A stretch of DNA of 64,000 nucleotides from Actinomycetota bacterium (GCA_030684515.1 JAUXVJ010000002.1:62001-126000); one strand, 5' to 3'; shown: positions 37,809-49,751, counted from the stretch's first letter. The notes: generated from the letters alone by a model not told the origin. Program-made: numbers and translations.

Positions 37809-38294
37809 ATGGCACTCCCCGCGGGATCTTGGATCCTTGGTCAGATCCATCCGGTCCTGACTCTGCAGGCCGAGGTCAAGGGCCGGCCATTCACCCTGAA
37901 GGCGCCGATCGACTCCGCAGACGTGGTGATCGCCGAGGATCTGACACTCTCCTTGGGCGTGCGCATCGATCAGGTGAGTGCTGGCAACTTCCTGTTGGAT
38001 GCGGCGCTTCGGGGATTTCTCGTCAGCTATGGAGCGCACCAGCTCTTCTTCGCCGGCACGGGTGAACTTGCCGCTGACCCTGTGGAACTGACGGGGGTGG
38101 CCAGGGCGGGCCAGGTGGCGGTGGATCTCGTCCTTGATTTGCGTGAACTCGCCAGCACCGAGCAGTCGCTGGTGCTCGGGGTCACCGGTACGGCGGTCTT
38201 CAAGGATGTCGACGTGCCAATTCCGGGCGTCGGCAGTCTGGATCAGCTCGAACTCGCCGTGTTGACGCAACTCGACCTCGTCGTGGGTCAGTAA
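37809..38294 (+). CDS. YceI-like lipid-binding fold protein
   Basis: The 161-aa protein from ATG 37809 has the YceI barrel pattern: GSWILGQIHPVLTLQAEVKGRPF at the start, repeated beta strands, and a GTGELAADPVELTG then LTQLDLVVGQ end. YceI proteins bind isoprenoid or lipid tails in a hydrophobic barrel. No signal peptide, so it is cytoplasmic. The motif match is partial, so the family call is moderate. Confidence 0.55.
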   Translation: MALPAGSWILGQIHPVLTLQAEVKGRPFTLKAPIDSADVVIAEDLTLSLGVRIDQVSAGNFLLDAALRGFLVSYGAHQLFFAGTGELAADPVELTGVARAGQVAVDLVLDLRELASTEQSLVLGVTGTAVFKDVDVPIPGVGSLDQLELAVLTQLDLVVGQ

Positions 38295-38340
38295 TTCACC
38301 CGTAAGCGCTGCTGGGCCGCGTGCTGAGTAGGCTTTGCGG

Positions 38341-38724
38341 ATGCCTACGGGAACCGTGAAGTGGTACGACACTGAGAAGGGCTTCGGCTTCATCGCATCC
38401 GATGACGGCGAGGATGTCTTCGTGCACGTGTCGACTCTGCCCGAAGGCGTGACGGCCCTGAAGCAGGGCACCAAGGTTGAGTTCGGCATCGTCGATGGCC
38501 GCCGCGGCAAGCAGGCGCTGTCAGTGACCTTGATTGGTCCGGTGCCGTCAGTCGTCAAAGGCAGTCGCAAGCCAGCCGGAGACCTCGCGGGCATCGTCGA
38601 AGATGTCATCAAGATGCTCGATGGTGTTGCCACGCAGCTTCAGCGCGGAAAGTACCCTGCTGATGCTGTTGCTCAGAAGACGGCTGCAGTGCTTCGTGCT
38701 GTCGCGAACGACCTGGACATCTAG
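38341..38724 (+). CDS. Cold-shock domain protein with C-terminal extension
   Basis: The 127-aa protein has a cold-shock domain (residues 1-66; GTVKWYDTEKGFGFIASDDGEDVFVHVSTL with RNP1 KGFGFIA and RNP2 DVFVHV) and a C-terminal helical extension of about 60 residues (LAGIVEDVIKMLDGVATQLQ). Classical Csps are 67-70 aa; the long form is common in Actinobacteria. It binds single-stranded RNA/DNA as a chaperone. ATG 38341 is preferred over an in-frame TTG at 38335. Its stop overlaps the convergent gdt1-like gene. Confidence 0.9.
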   Translation: MPTGTVKWYDTEKGFGFIASDDGEDVFVHVSTLPEGVTALKQGTKVEFGIVDGRRGKQALSVTLIGPVPSVVKGSRKPAGDLAGIVEDVIKMLDGVATQLQRGKYPADAVAQKTAAVLRAVANDLDI

Positions 38725-39365
38725 CCGACCCTGAGTTCTTGCACGAGCTCGTAGGCCGTCCACAGGGCCAGCCCGAGCAGAACACAACCTGATGCGATGC
38801 GCACTTTCGACAGTGGTACGCGCTGCTGAAGCCATCGGCCTAGCACCACCGCCAGACCGCCGACCGTGATCAGCGCCAACCATGAGCCGATGAACACTGC
38901 AAGAGGCTGTCCTGTCTTGGCTGCCTGCGCTGCAGTGAAGATCTGAGTGAGGTCACCCCACTCGGCTGCAAACAGCACAAGGAAGCTCGTGATGAATGCG
39001 CGGCGCGCTGAGTCGCTTGGGGTGTTTCCAACCTTGGCGAGCACCTCGGACTCCTCCGCCGATTCGACCGCGGCTTCGGCTGCGCGGGATTTCAAACCAC
39101 CGCGGATAAGAATGACTGAGCCGATAGCGAAGAGCAGGGAGGTTGCACCCAGTACTGGTTCGATCGGCAACAACGCGATGAACCCGCCGGCAACAACTGC
39201 GATGAGACATTGAATGAAGAATGCCGCGCTGACACCAAGCCAGACCCACAGATGGCGGAATCGGGTGGCGAGCACCAGAGCAGCGACAAAGGTCTTGTCT
39301 GGCAATTCGGCCAGGAAGATCACCGGGAATGTCGTCAGGATGACCCCGAGGTCGACATTCCACAT
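38721..39365 (-). CDS. GDT1/TMEM165-family cation transporter
   Basis: The 214-aa membrane protein has two copies of the family signature E-x-x-D-(K/R)-T: LAELPDKTFVAAL near residue 20 and FAAEWGDLTQIFTA near residue 140, with about six hydrophobic helices and a charged central loop. UPF0016 proteins exchange Ca2+ or Mn2+ for protons. ATG 39365 gives the standard start (MWNVDLGVILTTF). Overlaps the cold-shock gene by 4 bp at its 3' end; divergent from the DUF3027 gene. Confidence 0.9.
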   Translation of the reverse strand: MWNVDLGVILTTFPVIFLAELPDKTFVAALVLATRFRHLWVWLGVSAAFFIQCLIAVVAGGFIALLPIEPVLGATSLLFAIGSVILIRGGLKSRAAEAAVESAEESEVLAKVGNTPSDSARRAFITSFLVLFAAEWGDLTQIFTAAQAAKTGQPLAVFIGSWLALITVGGLAVVLGRWLQQRVPLSKVRIASGCVLLGLALWTAYELVQELRVG

Positions 39366-39428
39366 CAGAGAGCAGCCTAAGTGCCCCCGGCCCTGCAGTG
39401 TCCGGCACTGGTACGCGAGAATCCCATC

Positions 39429-40202
39429 GTGACCCCTACCAACACGTCTACTGCGATCAAGGCTGATCCAGTGCTGATCGGCGCTAATGAGATGGCGCGT
39501 GACGCTGTGGTCGCCGAGGTTGGCGAAGCCTTTGTAGGCGAGTACATCGGATCCAAGATGGATGCAGAGCGCATCGCCACGCACTTGTTTGTCTGCACAA
39601 ACCCGGCATATCTCGGATGGAACTGGGCCGTCGTGCTGGTGCGCGCGGCTCGAGCAAAGGTTGCCACGGTCAATGACGTGGTGCTCATGCCTGGCGAGCA
39701 AGCGCTCGTCGCGCCTGCGTGGGTGCCTTGGAGCGAGCGGGTCCAAGCCGGAGACCTCGGTGTCGGCGACATCCTGCCAACACCTGCAGATGATCCACGA
39801 CTGGTTGCTGCGCTCACAGGTGAAGACGAGCTTGAAGGTGTGGCATCGCTGGCCCCACTGACCCCCGGTCAATGGGAACTGGGACTAGGTCGCGCGCGCG
39901 TCCTTTCGCCAGTTGGCCGAGACGAAGCTGCCCTGCGCTGGATTGAAGGCGACACCGGCCCTCAAGCTGCGATGGCTCGCAACGCTGCATTGGAATGCGG
40001 GACATGCGGCTACCTGCTGGTGATGGGTGGAATTGTCGGTCAGGCTTTTGGAATCTGCGCCAATGAGCTTGGCGCTGCTGACGGCAAGGTCGTCAGTTTG
40101 AATTTCGGCTGTGGGGCACATTCAGAGGTACTCGTCGAGGCACCTGTCGAGCATGTCGACTTGGCGCCAGCAGATGAGTCAGGCGACCTCGGACACTCGT
40201 AG
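39429..40202 (+). CDS. DUF3027 protein
   Basis: The 257-aa soluble protein from GTG 39429 has the DUF3027 pattern: AIKADPVLIGANEMARDAVVAEVG at the N-terminus, THLFVCTNPAYLGWNWAVVLVRAARA, VLMPGEQALVAPAWVPWSERV, and a C-terminal Cys-rich part (CGTCGYLL, CANELGAADG, NFGCGAHSEV) that could bind zinc. Function unknown; it is conserved in Actinobacteria beside cold-shock genes, as here. Confidence 0.85.
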   Translation: MTPTNTSTAIKADPVLIGANEMARDAVVAEVGEAFVGEYIGSKMDAERIATHLFVCTNPAYLGWNWAVVLVRAARAKVATVNDVVLMPGEQALVAPAWVPWSERVQAGDLGVGDILPTPADDPRLVAALTGEDELEGVASLAPLTPGQWELGLGRARVLSPVGRDEAALRWIEGDTGPQAAMARNAALECGTCGYLLVMGGIVGQAFGICANELGAADGKVVSLNFGCGAHSEVLVEAPVEHVDLAPADESGDLGHS

Positions 40203-40204
40203 CA

Positions 40205-40429
40205 TCAGGCGGTTTGGAGTTTGCCTCGAAGGTAGACCAGCCCGCCCAGCCCGCTGATGATGCCAATTGCGCACGTCATCAACCACCAGCCCAAGCCTGA
40301 GTCACGGGCAAGCAGGATCGGGACGCCAATGACTGCTGCCAGCACCCATGCAATGGTTCCCAGGCGAATCGCAGTGCGCGCGGAAATCACTGAATCATGT
40401 TCTGGACGGTACGCACTTGAGCGACTCAT
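40205..40429 (-). CDS. DUF2530-like small membrane protein (74 aa)
   Basis: The protein from ATG 40429 has two transmembrane helices (IAWVLAAVIGVPILLA and WWLMTCAIGIISGLGGLVYL), an acidic start and a short basic end. GGAG lies at a suitable distance upstream. This fits DUF2530, actinobacterial proteins of unknown function, but the short length leaves doubt. Its stop lies 2 bp from the DUF3027 stop on the other strand. Confidence 0.6.
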   Translation of the reverse strand: MSRSSAYRPEHDSVISARTAIRLGTIAWVLAAVIGVPILLARDSGLGWWLMTCAIGIISGLGGLVYLRGKLQTA

Positions 40430-40507
40430 GCATCTACTCCGGGTCCTAGTGGCTGGTCTGGTGGACACGCTACTGGCTGGCAATCGGAAAGGACTTAAGG
40501 TCTTCTC

Positions 40508-40597
40508 ATGAGTCCTCGTGCCCGGCGCATCATCACGCTGGTTGTGCTTGCCTCATTGATCGGATCTGTGGTGCTGGCTGCACTTTTGAGTGTATGA
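40508..40597 (+). CDS. Single-pass membrane microprotein (29 aa)
   Basis: ATG 40508 to TGA 40597 encodes MSPRARRIITLVVLASLIGS, then VVLAALLSV: a basic head and one transmembrane helix. AAGG sits upstream. The TGA overlaps the ATG of the following secreted protein (ATGA), so the peptide is translationally coupled. Length and position fit the many unannotated actinobacterial membrane microproteins; function is unknown. Confidence 0.55.
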   Translation: MSPRARRIITLVVLASLIGSVVLAALLSV

Positions 40598-41408
40598 GGC
40601 GATTACTCTCCGGCGTCGTTTTACTGGCGCTGGGAATTGCTGGATTGACTCATGCCACAAGTCAGGCCGCTCCCACTTGGAAAGTGCAGTGCAACTTTTC
40701 GGATGATCGTTTCACCGAAATCAGCGGGATGACGCGTTCACAGAGCTTTCCCGGTGTGCTCTACGTACACAACGACTCTTCTGGTGGGCCCTACATCTAC
40801 GCCGTCGATGAACGCACGTGCAAGACCCTGGCGACACTGAAGATTGCCGGCAGCCGGGCCCGAGACTATGAAGCGATAGCTACAGGCACGGATGCAAAGG
40901 GGAGAGCTGTCATCTGGCTTGGAGACCTGGGTGACAATCTCGACTCGTGGCCGTACGTAGAGCTCCTCAGGATTCCAGAACCCCGCGCGTTGAAGTCCCA
41001 GACACTCAATTCACGCACCGTGCGAGTGACGTATCCTGACCGGCCGCACAATGCTGAAGCTCTGCTTGCCGATCCGAAAAGTCTGCAGGTCTGGATCGTC
41101 ACGAAACAACTCGCCCATGGAAGCCTGTACTCACTGCCCAACCCTCCCGGCAAGCTGAGCAAGGCCACCGCAGTGAGCGTTGAGGACGGTCTCATCACCG
41201 ATGGTGCAGTGTCGCCCCAAGGTGATCGCTACGTCTTGCGCACCTACTTTGACGCAACCGTGTATGCGGGATTGCCACCTGGACGCAAGCCAGTGACCTT
41301 TGACCTGCCCGGACAGTTCCAAGGCGAGGCCATCACCTGGACGGCCGACGGCAAGGCGCTGCTGATCGCAAGCGAGCGAGATGCGCGTTTGCTGCGAGTT
41401 GAGATCCC

Positions 41409-41421
<13 letters not shown>
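40594..41421 (+). CDS. Secreted protein with beta-propeller-like repeats, unknown function
   Basis: The 275-aa precursor has a Sec signal (MRRLLSGVVLLALGIAGL...TSQA/A). The mature protein has WEAIA-like segments (SRARDYEAIATG, VIWLGDLGDNLDSWPYVELLRIPEP, LPNPPGKL, DGAVSPQGDRYVLRTYFDATVYAG, GEAITWTADGKALLIASERDARLLRVE) that recall phytase/SdiA-type propellers binding phosphate or Ca2+. The first Cys pair (QCNFSDD, RTCKTL) may form a disulfide. Probably extracellular. Converges with the MFS gene, overlapping by 13 bp. Confidence 0.72.
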
Positions 41422-44122
<2,701 letters not shown>

Positions 44123-44126
<4 letters not shown>

Positions 44127-44905
44127 CTTTGGATCTCCGTTACGCGAAGGGCGGGCATGAGTTCGTCGTAGAGACAATCGAAGATGCGGGCCAGTTCAGT
44201 GCCGGCAGGTGAATCCCAGGCATGGATGGGCATACCGGCCGCCTCGGCTTGCTGAATCGCATTGCGCTCAGGGATGACGTGATCACTGACCAGATCGCCA
44301 TATGAGACACGTAGCTCTTCAATGCGCATGCGCTGTTCGGCAACTGAGGGCCGCGCTTTGTTCACGACGATGGAAGCGGGCCGCATCAATGGGTTCGTTG
44401 AGCTGCGGATGACTTCAGCAGCCTCGATTGCCTGCTCTGCTCCCCGCAAGGCAAAGAAGCCGGGTTCGGTGACAATTACCGCGCAATCACTTGCACTCAA
44501 GGCATTGCGAGTGAGTTCGCCAAGTGAGGGCGGGCAATCGATCAGTACCAGGTCATATGAGCGAGGAAGGCTTGCCAGACTCGCTCGAAGTCTCAGAGAG
44601 GAGTGGCGCCCTTCAACTGTGTTGCGGTGTTCAAGGGCCCGTTCGGCCGCAAGCACATGCACCTTCTTGCCCCACGGTGAGTGCGTGACCGCATCCACCG
44701 CGATGCCAGGTCGAGCGTCAGCGAGCACGTCATTGATGGTGAACAGTGGATTCTCGACATGCAATCCCATTGTGGCGTTGGCTTGCGGGTCCAGATCGAC
44801 AACGAGCACCCGATGACCACGAGCCCAGGCAGCGCTCGCCAGTCCGAGTGTGACGGAGGTCTTGCCCACTCCACCCTTCATCGAGACGACGGAAAAGGTG
44901 GGCAT
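44123..44905 (-). CDS. ParA/MinD-family ATPase
   Basis: The 260-aa protein has the deviant Walker A motif KGGVGKTSVTLGLA (residues 10-23), the Walker A' region VLVVDLDPQANATMGL and VLIDCPPSLGELTRNAL. Such ATPases form DNA-bound dimers and move chromosomes, plasmids or protein clusters. No parB or parS is seen here; the chromosomal parAB pair in Actinobacteria is near oriC. It forms a two-gene unit with the ribbon-helix-helix gene. Confidence 0.9.
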
Positions 44906-44923
44906 GGGGCCACATCGTACGTG

Positions 44924-46276
44924 TCAGTGACTGGTCGGCTGCCGAATAGTTGCGTAGTCCTCCAATGCCACCAGCCGCTCCGCTGCATGGTCAACGCATC
45001 GGGCCGGATAGCCAGCCGCGTACCCGTCGTTGAACTTCCAGGGCTCGTGGGCCGCAGGACCAGAGAGGTGGGCAAGCTCTGGCACATACCGACGGACATA
45101 ATCCCCGTCAGGATCGAACTTGAGCCCCTGCAGTACCGGGTTGAACACTCGGTAGAACGGGGCGGCGTCGGTACCGCAGCCGGCCACCCACTGCCAACCG
45201 TGCGCATTGCTTGCCAGATCGGCGTCGCGCAGTTCCTTCATGAACCATCCAGCACCCAACTGCCAGGGCAAGTGCAGGTCCTTGACCAGGAAACTCGCGG
45301 CCACCATGCGCACTCGGTTGTGCATCCAGGCTTCGGCACGCAGTTGGCGCATGCCTGCATCGACAAATGGATAGCCAGTCATTCCAAGGCTCCATCGTTC
45401 GAACGCCAGATCAGCGTCGGGGCCGTGTGCCCAAGGCATGGCATCGAAGCGTGAATCAAGAGACTCGTGCGCTGAAGCGGGGGAGTGAAGGAGCACATCT
45501 GCGTAGAACTCCCGCCAGCACAATTCCTTGCGGAACGTTGCATCGCCATCCCCGAGTTGGCTGAGCATGGAGCGCGGGTGGATTTCTCCCCAACGAAGGT
45601 ACTGACTCATCGCGCTGCTTGCTGACAGATCGGCGCGATCGCGCTGGCTGGCATAGCCGCTCAAGTGGTGCTCCCGAAAGCGGTGCCACTGATCCCAAGC
45701 CGCAGGCTCTCCTGCGGGCGGGAGCGTGAGACCCTCGCGCAAAATGGGCCTTGCTGGCAATGGATCCCCATCGCCAGCGGAGATGAAGTGCGAGCCGTTC
45801 GCATGGGCTGGCCCGCGCCAACCGTGCTCGAGCCATGCGCGGTGGAAGGGAGTAAAGACGCGGTATGGCGAGCCATCTGCTTTCGTCACTCGCCCAGGAG
45901 AAACGGCGTATGAAGATCCAGTGCGGACCAAGGCCGTCGCGCCGAGCCGAGCCTCAACATTCACGTCGCGGACACGTCCGTACGGTCCGAAGTCCTCAGC
46001 GATGTGCACGCTGGGTGCGCCCAGGGACTTGGCGAGTTCTGGAATCACTGCCTGCGGATCGCCTCTTCGCACATGCAGGAGGCCACCCAGGCTCGTGTTG
46101 AGAGATTCAAGCGAAGCCAGAAGATAGGCCTGACGCGCGGTCCCCGATGCTTCCCACAGCTTGGGGTCAAGGACGAAAAGAGGGATCACGCCTTCTGAAC
46201 TTGCATCCAGTGCCGCATTCAATGCCGGATTGTCGCGAAGACGTAGATCACGGCGAAACCACATGATCGCGGGCAT
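44924..46276 (-). CDS. phr: Deoxyribodipyrimidine photolyase
   Basis: The 450-aa class I CPD photolyase starts at ATG 46276 (MPAIMWFRRDLRLRDNPAL). It has the N-terminal antenna domain and the FAD domain with WREFYADVLLHSP, GYPFVDAGMRQL, WMHNRVRMVAASFLVKDL (HNRxRM) and the DADLASNAHGWQWVAGCGTDAAPFYRVFNP segment. It repairs cyclobutane pyrimidine dimers with visible light. It is divergent from dtxR and ends 18 bp from parA. Confidence 0.96.
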   Translation of the reverse strand: MPAIMWFRRDLRLRDNPALNAALDASSEGVIPLFVLDPKLWEASGTARQAYLLASLESLNTSLGGLLHVRRGDPQAVIPELAKSLGAPSVHIAEDFGPYGRVRDVNVEARLGATALVRTGSSYAVSPGRVTKADGSPYRVFTPFHRAWLEHGWRGPAHANGSHFISAGDGDPLPARPILREGLTLPPAGEPAAWDQWHRFREHHLSGYASQRDRADLSASSAMSQYLRWGEIHPRSMLSQLGDGDATFRKELCWREFYADVLLHSPASAHESLDSRFDAMPWAHGPDADLAFERWSLGMTGYPFVDAGMRQLRAEAWMHNRVRMVAASFLVKDLHLPWQLGAGWFMKELRDADLASNAHGWQWVAGCGTDAAPFYRVFNPVLQGLKFDPDGDYVRRYVPELAHLSGPAAHEPWKFNDGYAAGYPARCVDHAAERLVALEDYATIRQPTSH

Positions 46277-46332
46277 CTGTGCAGCGTAGAACGCACGTGG
46301 GTGTCCGGAGACCTTGCCCTGCTGACATAGGC

Positions 46333-46351
46333 TTAGGTTTGCCTTACAACA
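46333..46351 (+). promoter_or_regulatory. Candidate DtxR/IdeR iron box upstream of dtxR
   Basis: TTAGGTTTGCCTTACAACA matches the DtxR consensus TTAGGTTAGCCTAACCTAA at about 13 of 19 positions, strongest in the left half. It lies 27 bp before GTG 46378, so iron-dependent autoregulation is plausible. It may also act on divergent phr. Confidence 0.5.
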
Positions 46352-46377
46352 CATGCCGGCGAGCAGGAAGGGGCAAT

Positions 46378-47070
46378 GTGACTGCCCTGATTGACACGAC
46401 CGAAATGTATCTCCGCACAATCTTTGAGCTTGAAGAAGAAGGCATCGCCCCAATGCGAGCCCGCATCACCGAGCGTCTGCATCAAAGTGGACCGACCGTT
46501 TCACAGACGGTAGCGCGCATGGAACGTGACGGACTGGTCGTGGTCACTGCGGATCGCCAACTGCAATTCACCGATGAGGGCCGCGATGCTGCTGTGCGCG
46601 TGATGCGCAAGCACCGGCTTGCCGAATGCCTGCTCGTGTCAGTGCTCGGGCTCCCCTGGGAGGACGTCCACATCGAGGCCTGCCGCTGGGAGCATGTGAT
46701 GAGTGAGACGGTTGAGTTGCGTCTCCTTGAAATCCTGGGCCACCCCACTGAGTCGCCCTACGGAAACCCCATCCCTGGGCTTGACTTTCTGACGCCGGAT
46801 TCTGCAACTGCGGTTGAAGACCCCATCGGACTGCTCTCGCTCAGCGAGGTGGTCACGCCTGAGGTGCAACGCGTAAAAGTGCGCCGGCTAGCCGAGCCGG
46901 TCCAAGAAGATGCCTTTGCTATGGCGCAACTGCGCCGCGTTGGGGCAACCCCGGGCGCAACTGTTGTCGCGAACCGGACCGTTGGTGGCATCCACATCGG
47001 GATCAGTGGCGAGTACGCGGAGATCAACGATGATGTGGCGCAGCACGTCTTGGTTCAGCTGCAAGCCTGA
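46378..47070 (+). CDS. DtxR/IdeR-family iron-dependent repressor
   Basis: The 230-aa protein from GTG 46378 has an N-terminal winged helix (LIDTTEMYLRTIFELEEEGIAPMRARITERLHQSGPTVSQTVARMERDGLV), a dimer/metal domain with the ligands in HRLAECLL, CRWEHVMSE and HPTESPYGNP, and a C-terminal SH3-like domain. This matches DtxR/IdeR. AGGAAGG lies upstream. A longer frame from 46279 would run through the iron box. Adjacent to cyclopropane synthase on the other strand. Confidence 0.92.
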   Translation: MTALIDTTEMYLRTIFELEEEGIAPMRARITERLHQSGPTVSQTVARMERDGLVVVTADRQLQFTDEGRDAAVRVMRKHRLAECLLVSVLGLPWEDVHIEACRWEHVMSETVELRLLEILGHPTESPYGNPIPGLDFLTPDSATAVEDPIGLLSLSEVVTPEVQRVKVRRLAEPVQEDAFAMAQLRRVGATPGATVVANRTVGGIHIGISGEYAEINDDVAQHVLVQLQA

Positions 47071-48312
47071 TCAAGCGACATCGAGCTGCATGCGCAGCGG
47101 CACTCCTGATCGGTACCCCTGTGAGAGTTTCACACCAAGAGTCTGATGCAACTGGATCGTGTTCAGATCGAATCCCAGGCGTGAGGCTGCCATATACAGG
47201 CGCCACACGCGTGCGGTACCGAGCCCAGCTTCGGCTACCGCCTCATCCCAGTGTGCTTCAAGGTTGTCACACCAGTGCTTGAGAGTGAGCGAGTAGTGCT
47301 CGCGCAAGTTTTCTTCGTGGCGGATCTCGAAGCCGGCGTTGTTCATCGTGCTGATGATGTGTCCGGGACCTGACAACTCTCCATCAGGAAAGACGTAGCG
47401 ATTGATGAAGGACGTGCGGTGGTGCGAGGGCGCTTGGTCATTTGGGCGAGTGATGGTGTGATTCAGCATGCGGCCGCCCTCACGCAGTTTGCTGAACATG
47501 AAGGCGAAGTACGACGGGTAGTTCGCTCGACCGATGTGCTCGGTGAGTCCAATTGATGAGATCGCATCGAATTGCGTTTCGGCTACGTCGCGGTAGTCGC
47601 TGAATCGAATCTCGGCCGATTGGCCGAGCCCGGCATCGATGATGGCCCGCTGCCCCCAATCAGCCTGCTGCTTTGACAGGGTTACGCCGATGGCCTTCAC
47701 GCCGTAGTGCTTCACGGCGTGAAGGAGCATTCCACCCCACCCGCAACCCACGTCGAGCAGACGCATGCCCGGCTGTAGCCCGAGCTTGCGGCAGACCAGG
47801 TCGAATTTGGTCTCCTGCGCGTGCTCAAGGCTTGTCTGTTCATTCGGGAAGACCGCGCACGTGTAGGCCATGGATGGACCCAGTACCCAGCTGTAGAACG
47901 TGTTCGAGACGTCATAGTGGTGATGGATGGCGTCCGCATCACGGTGCTTTGAGTGACGTCTGCCTGAAAGTTTGCGCTCCTGCGGCGGAGGTGACGGCCG
48001 AGAGAGCACGTAGGGCAGGAGTTCCTTGGCCAGGCGCGCCTTCTCCTTCACTCCAAGATGCGAAGTGTCGAGGGGGTACAGCCTTGACAGGGCTTTGTAG
48101 GTATCACCGATGATCTCCAGATCGCCGCTGACATAAGCGCGTGCCAGGCCTAGTTGGGACCTTTCCGTGGCGATGTATTGCGCGCCGCGAGGACTTCGCA
48201 GTTCGAGGGTGACCTCTGCGTCGGGTGGTCCCGCAGTTGATCCATCAAAGGCCCGGAACGCAACCCCGCGTTCCTCCGGCACGATCGTGGCAAAGACTTG
48301 AGAGAGTGTCAT
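47071..48312 (-). CDS. tmsB: CFA-type methyltransferase, TmsB-like (10-methyl fatty acid synthesis)
   Basis: The 413-aa SAM-dependent enzyme has an N-terminal lipid domain, the SAM motif LLDVGCGWGGMLLHAVKHYGVKAIGVTLSKQQ near residue 195, and FDAISSIGLTEHIGRANYPSYF, typical of cyclopropane-fatty-acyl synthases. Its 4-bp overlap with the FAD oxidoreductase gene reproduces the tmsB-tmsA (bfaB-bfaA) pair that methylates oleoyl chains to 10-methylene and then 10-methylstearic acid (tuberculostearic acid). Acts on membrane phospholipid. The pairing, not the sequence alone, supports the specific call. Confidence 0.8.
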   Translation of the reverse strand: MTLSQVFATIVPEERGVAFRAFDGSTAGPPDAEVTLELRSPRGAQYIATERSQLGLARAYVSGDLEIIGDTYKALSRLYPLDTSHLGVKEKARLAKELLPYVLSRPSPPPQERKLSGRRHSKHRDADAIHHHYDVSNTFYSWVLGPSMAYTCAVFPNEQTSLEHAQETKFDLVCRKLGLQPGMRLLDVGCGWGGMLLHAVKHYGVKAIGVTLSKQQADWGQRAIIDAGLGQSAEIRFSDYRDVAETQFDAISSIGLTEHIGRANYPSYFAFMFSKLREGGRMLNHTITRPNDQAPSHHRTSFINRYVFPDGELSGPGHIISTMNNAGFEIRHEENLREHYSLTLKHWCDNLEAHWDEAVAEAGLGTARVWRLYMAASRLGFDLNTIQLHQTLGVKLSQGYRSGVPLRMQLDVA

Positions 48313-49715
48313 CGCTGTTCCACCACCTTTTCGTACAGTCCGAGCAGTCGTCCTGCAGGGTCGTACCGTGCCTTAAGCGCTGGGTACTGTGTCCCCCCGT
48401 AGATCGTCCAAAACGTGGACCGATCGTAGAACGCGGTCGAATAAAGAGACTTCCGGCCTCCCAGTTCAGTCACCTTGGCTTCGATTTGGCGATTGCGCAA
48501 TCCCGATTTTGGATCAACACCTGGCTCAACAGGCACGCTGGACCAGAAGCCGACGTTCACGTACGTGGTGTCCGCCTCGAATTCGTACAGCGGCCAAACG
48601 GCTTTTGGGTCGCGTTGCTTCAGCGGGCAGATCCAGATGGGGCTGATGCCGACTACTTCATGGAAGAACTCTAGAAATTCCTGAAGTCGATTGATCGGCA
48701 CCTCAATGTCTTGCACGACTGCCTCGCGCTGCGCCTTACCCCGCAGGCGATTGAGTGTGCCGGCTATGTCGTAGCGATGATCGAGAGCAATGAATTTCCA
48801 GTAGACATCGCTGCGCAATTTTGATTTCGGCCAGAGTCTGCGGATCAGCGGCTGTTGCGCCCCGAAGGCGCGCGAACACCAGAACCAATCTGTATCCCAC
48901 CGCCACAAGTAGTCGTGAATGGTGAGGTAGTCCTGCTCGCGAGACTGAATGGACCGGTAGTAGATGTGCTGCCCGGAGTAGTCGCTGACACGAGCGCCGG
49001 CCGGCAGTTCGCTGCACATGGTTCCCAGAGTCAGGTAGTGCTCGCGCTCGCTGAACACCGTGCCATCCAGAAAATCAACCCGGCACCCTTGGAACATGTG
49101 CGACTCAGTGATCTCGACTATTGCGTCAGTCAACTGCTCGGCCGAGGCAAAAGGCAGATGGCGAAGGTGAACATATGCAAGCGCGGGTTCGAGCTCGATC
49201 CGCAGGCGTAGCGCGTAGCCAAGGGAGCCGTAGGAATTGGGAAAGCCGAAGAACAGATCGCGGTGAGGATCATCAGCTGATCCGCTGACGGTGAGCACCT
49301 CACCGGTGCCGGTGAGAATGTCCATCTCAATCACGGACTCGTGCGGGCTGCCGTGCCGGAAACTTGCAGCTTCGATGCCCAGCCCCGTGACTGCGCCGCC
49401 GAGGGTGATCGTGCGGAGCTGTGGAACACACATCGGCATCAGCCCCAAGGGCAGGGTCGCGGCGACCAAGTGCTCATAGGTCGTCATGCCCAGCACATCA
49501 GCAGTTCGGGCGTCAGGGTCGATCTGCAGCACGCCGTCAAAGGAGGTGACGTCCAGGCCCGGGCTGCGCATCGCGACCCGTGGACGAAACAGGTTCGAGG
49601 TCCGCTTTGCCAATCTGACTGTGGTTCCCTCAGGGATGCTTGCGTACTGCTCTGCTATCCGGGCAACCAGAAGTTCATATGGCTGATCAGCTGCGGATGT
49701 CAGCATGAAACGCAC
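48309..49715 (-). CDS. tmsA: FAD-binding oxidoreductase, TmsA-like reductase
   Basis: The 468-aa protein has a PCMH-type FAD domain (DVTSFDGVLQIDPDARTADVLGMTTYEHLVAATLP, then MCVPQLRTITLGGAVTGLGIEAASFRHGSPHESVIEMDILTG) and a DprE1/DHCR24-like C-terminal part (VQDIEVPINRLQEFLEFFHEV). In mycobacteria this reductase converts 10-methylene to 10-methyl fatty acid using NADPH. GTG 49715 or ATG 49706 may be the start. It overlaps tmsB by 4 bp. Confidence 0.8.
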   Translation of the reverse strand: MRFMLTSAADQPYELLVARIAEQYASIPEGTTVRLAKRTSNLFRPRVAMRSPGLDVTSFDGVLQIDPDARTADVLGMTTYEHLVAATLPLGLMPMCVPQLRTITLGGAVTGLGIEAASFRHGSPHESVIEMDILTGTGEVLTVSGSADDPHRDLFFGFPNSYGSLGYALRLRIELEPALAYVHLRHLPFASAEQLTDAIVEITESHMFQGCRVDFLDGTVFSEREHYLTLGTMCSELPAGARVSDYSGQHIYYRSIQSREQDYLTIHDYLWRWDTDWFWCSRAFGAQQPLIRRLWPKSKLRSDVYWKFIALDHRYDIAGTLNRLRGKAQREAVVQDIEVPINRLQEFLEFFHEVVGISPIWICPLKQRDPKAVWPLYEFEADTTYVNVGFWSSVPVEPGVDPKSGLRNRQIEAKVTELGGRKSLYSTAFYDRSTFWTIYGGTQYPALKARYDPAGRLLGLYEKVVEQR

Positions 49716-49751
49716 GTTAGTCGGTATGTGAGTACTCGTCCAAGGCCAGCC

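Noticed and set aside
49341-49751. N-terminal extension of the membrane protein at 49752
   Set aside because: The extra part is antisense to the tmsA-like gene and has no family signal; a start near 49752 fits the helix and the ribosome-binding site.
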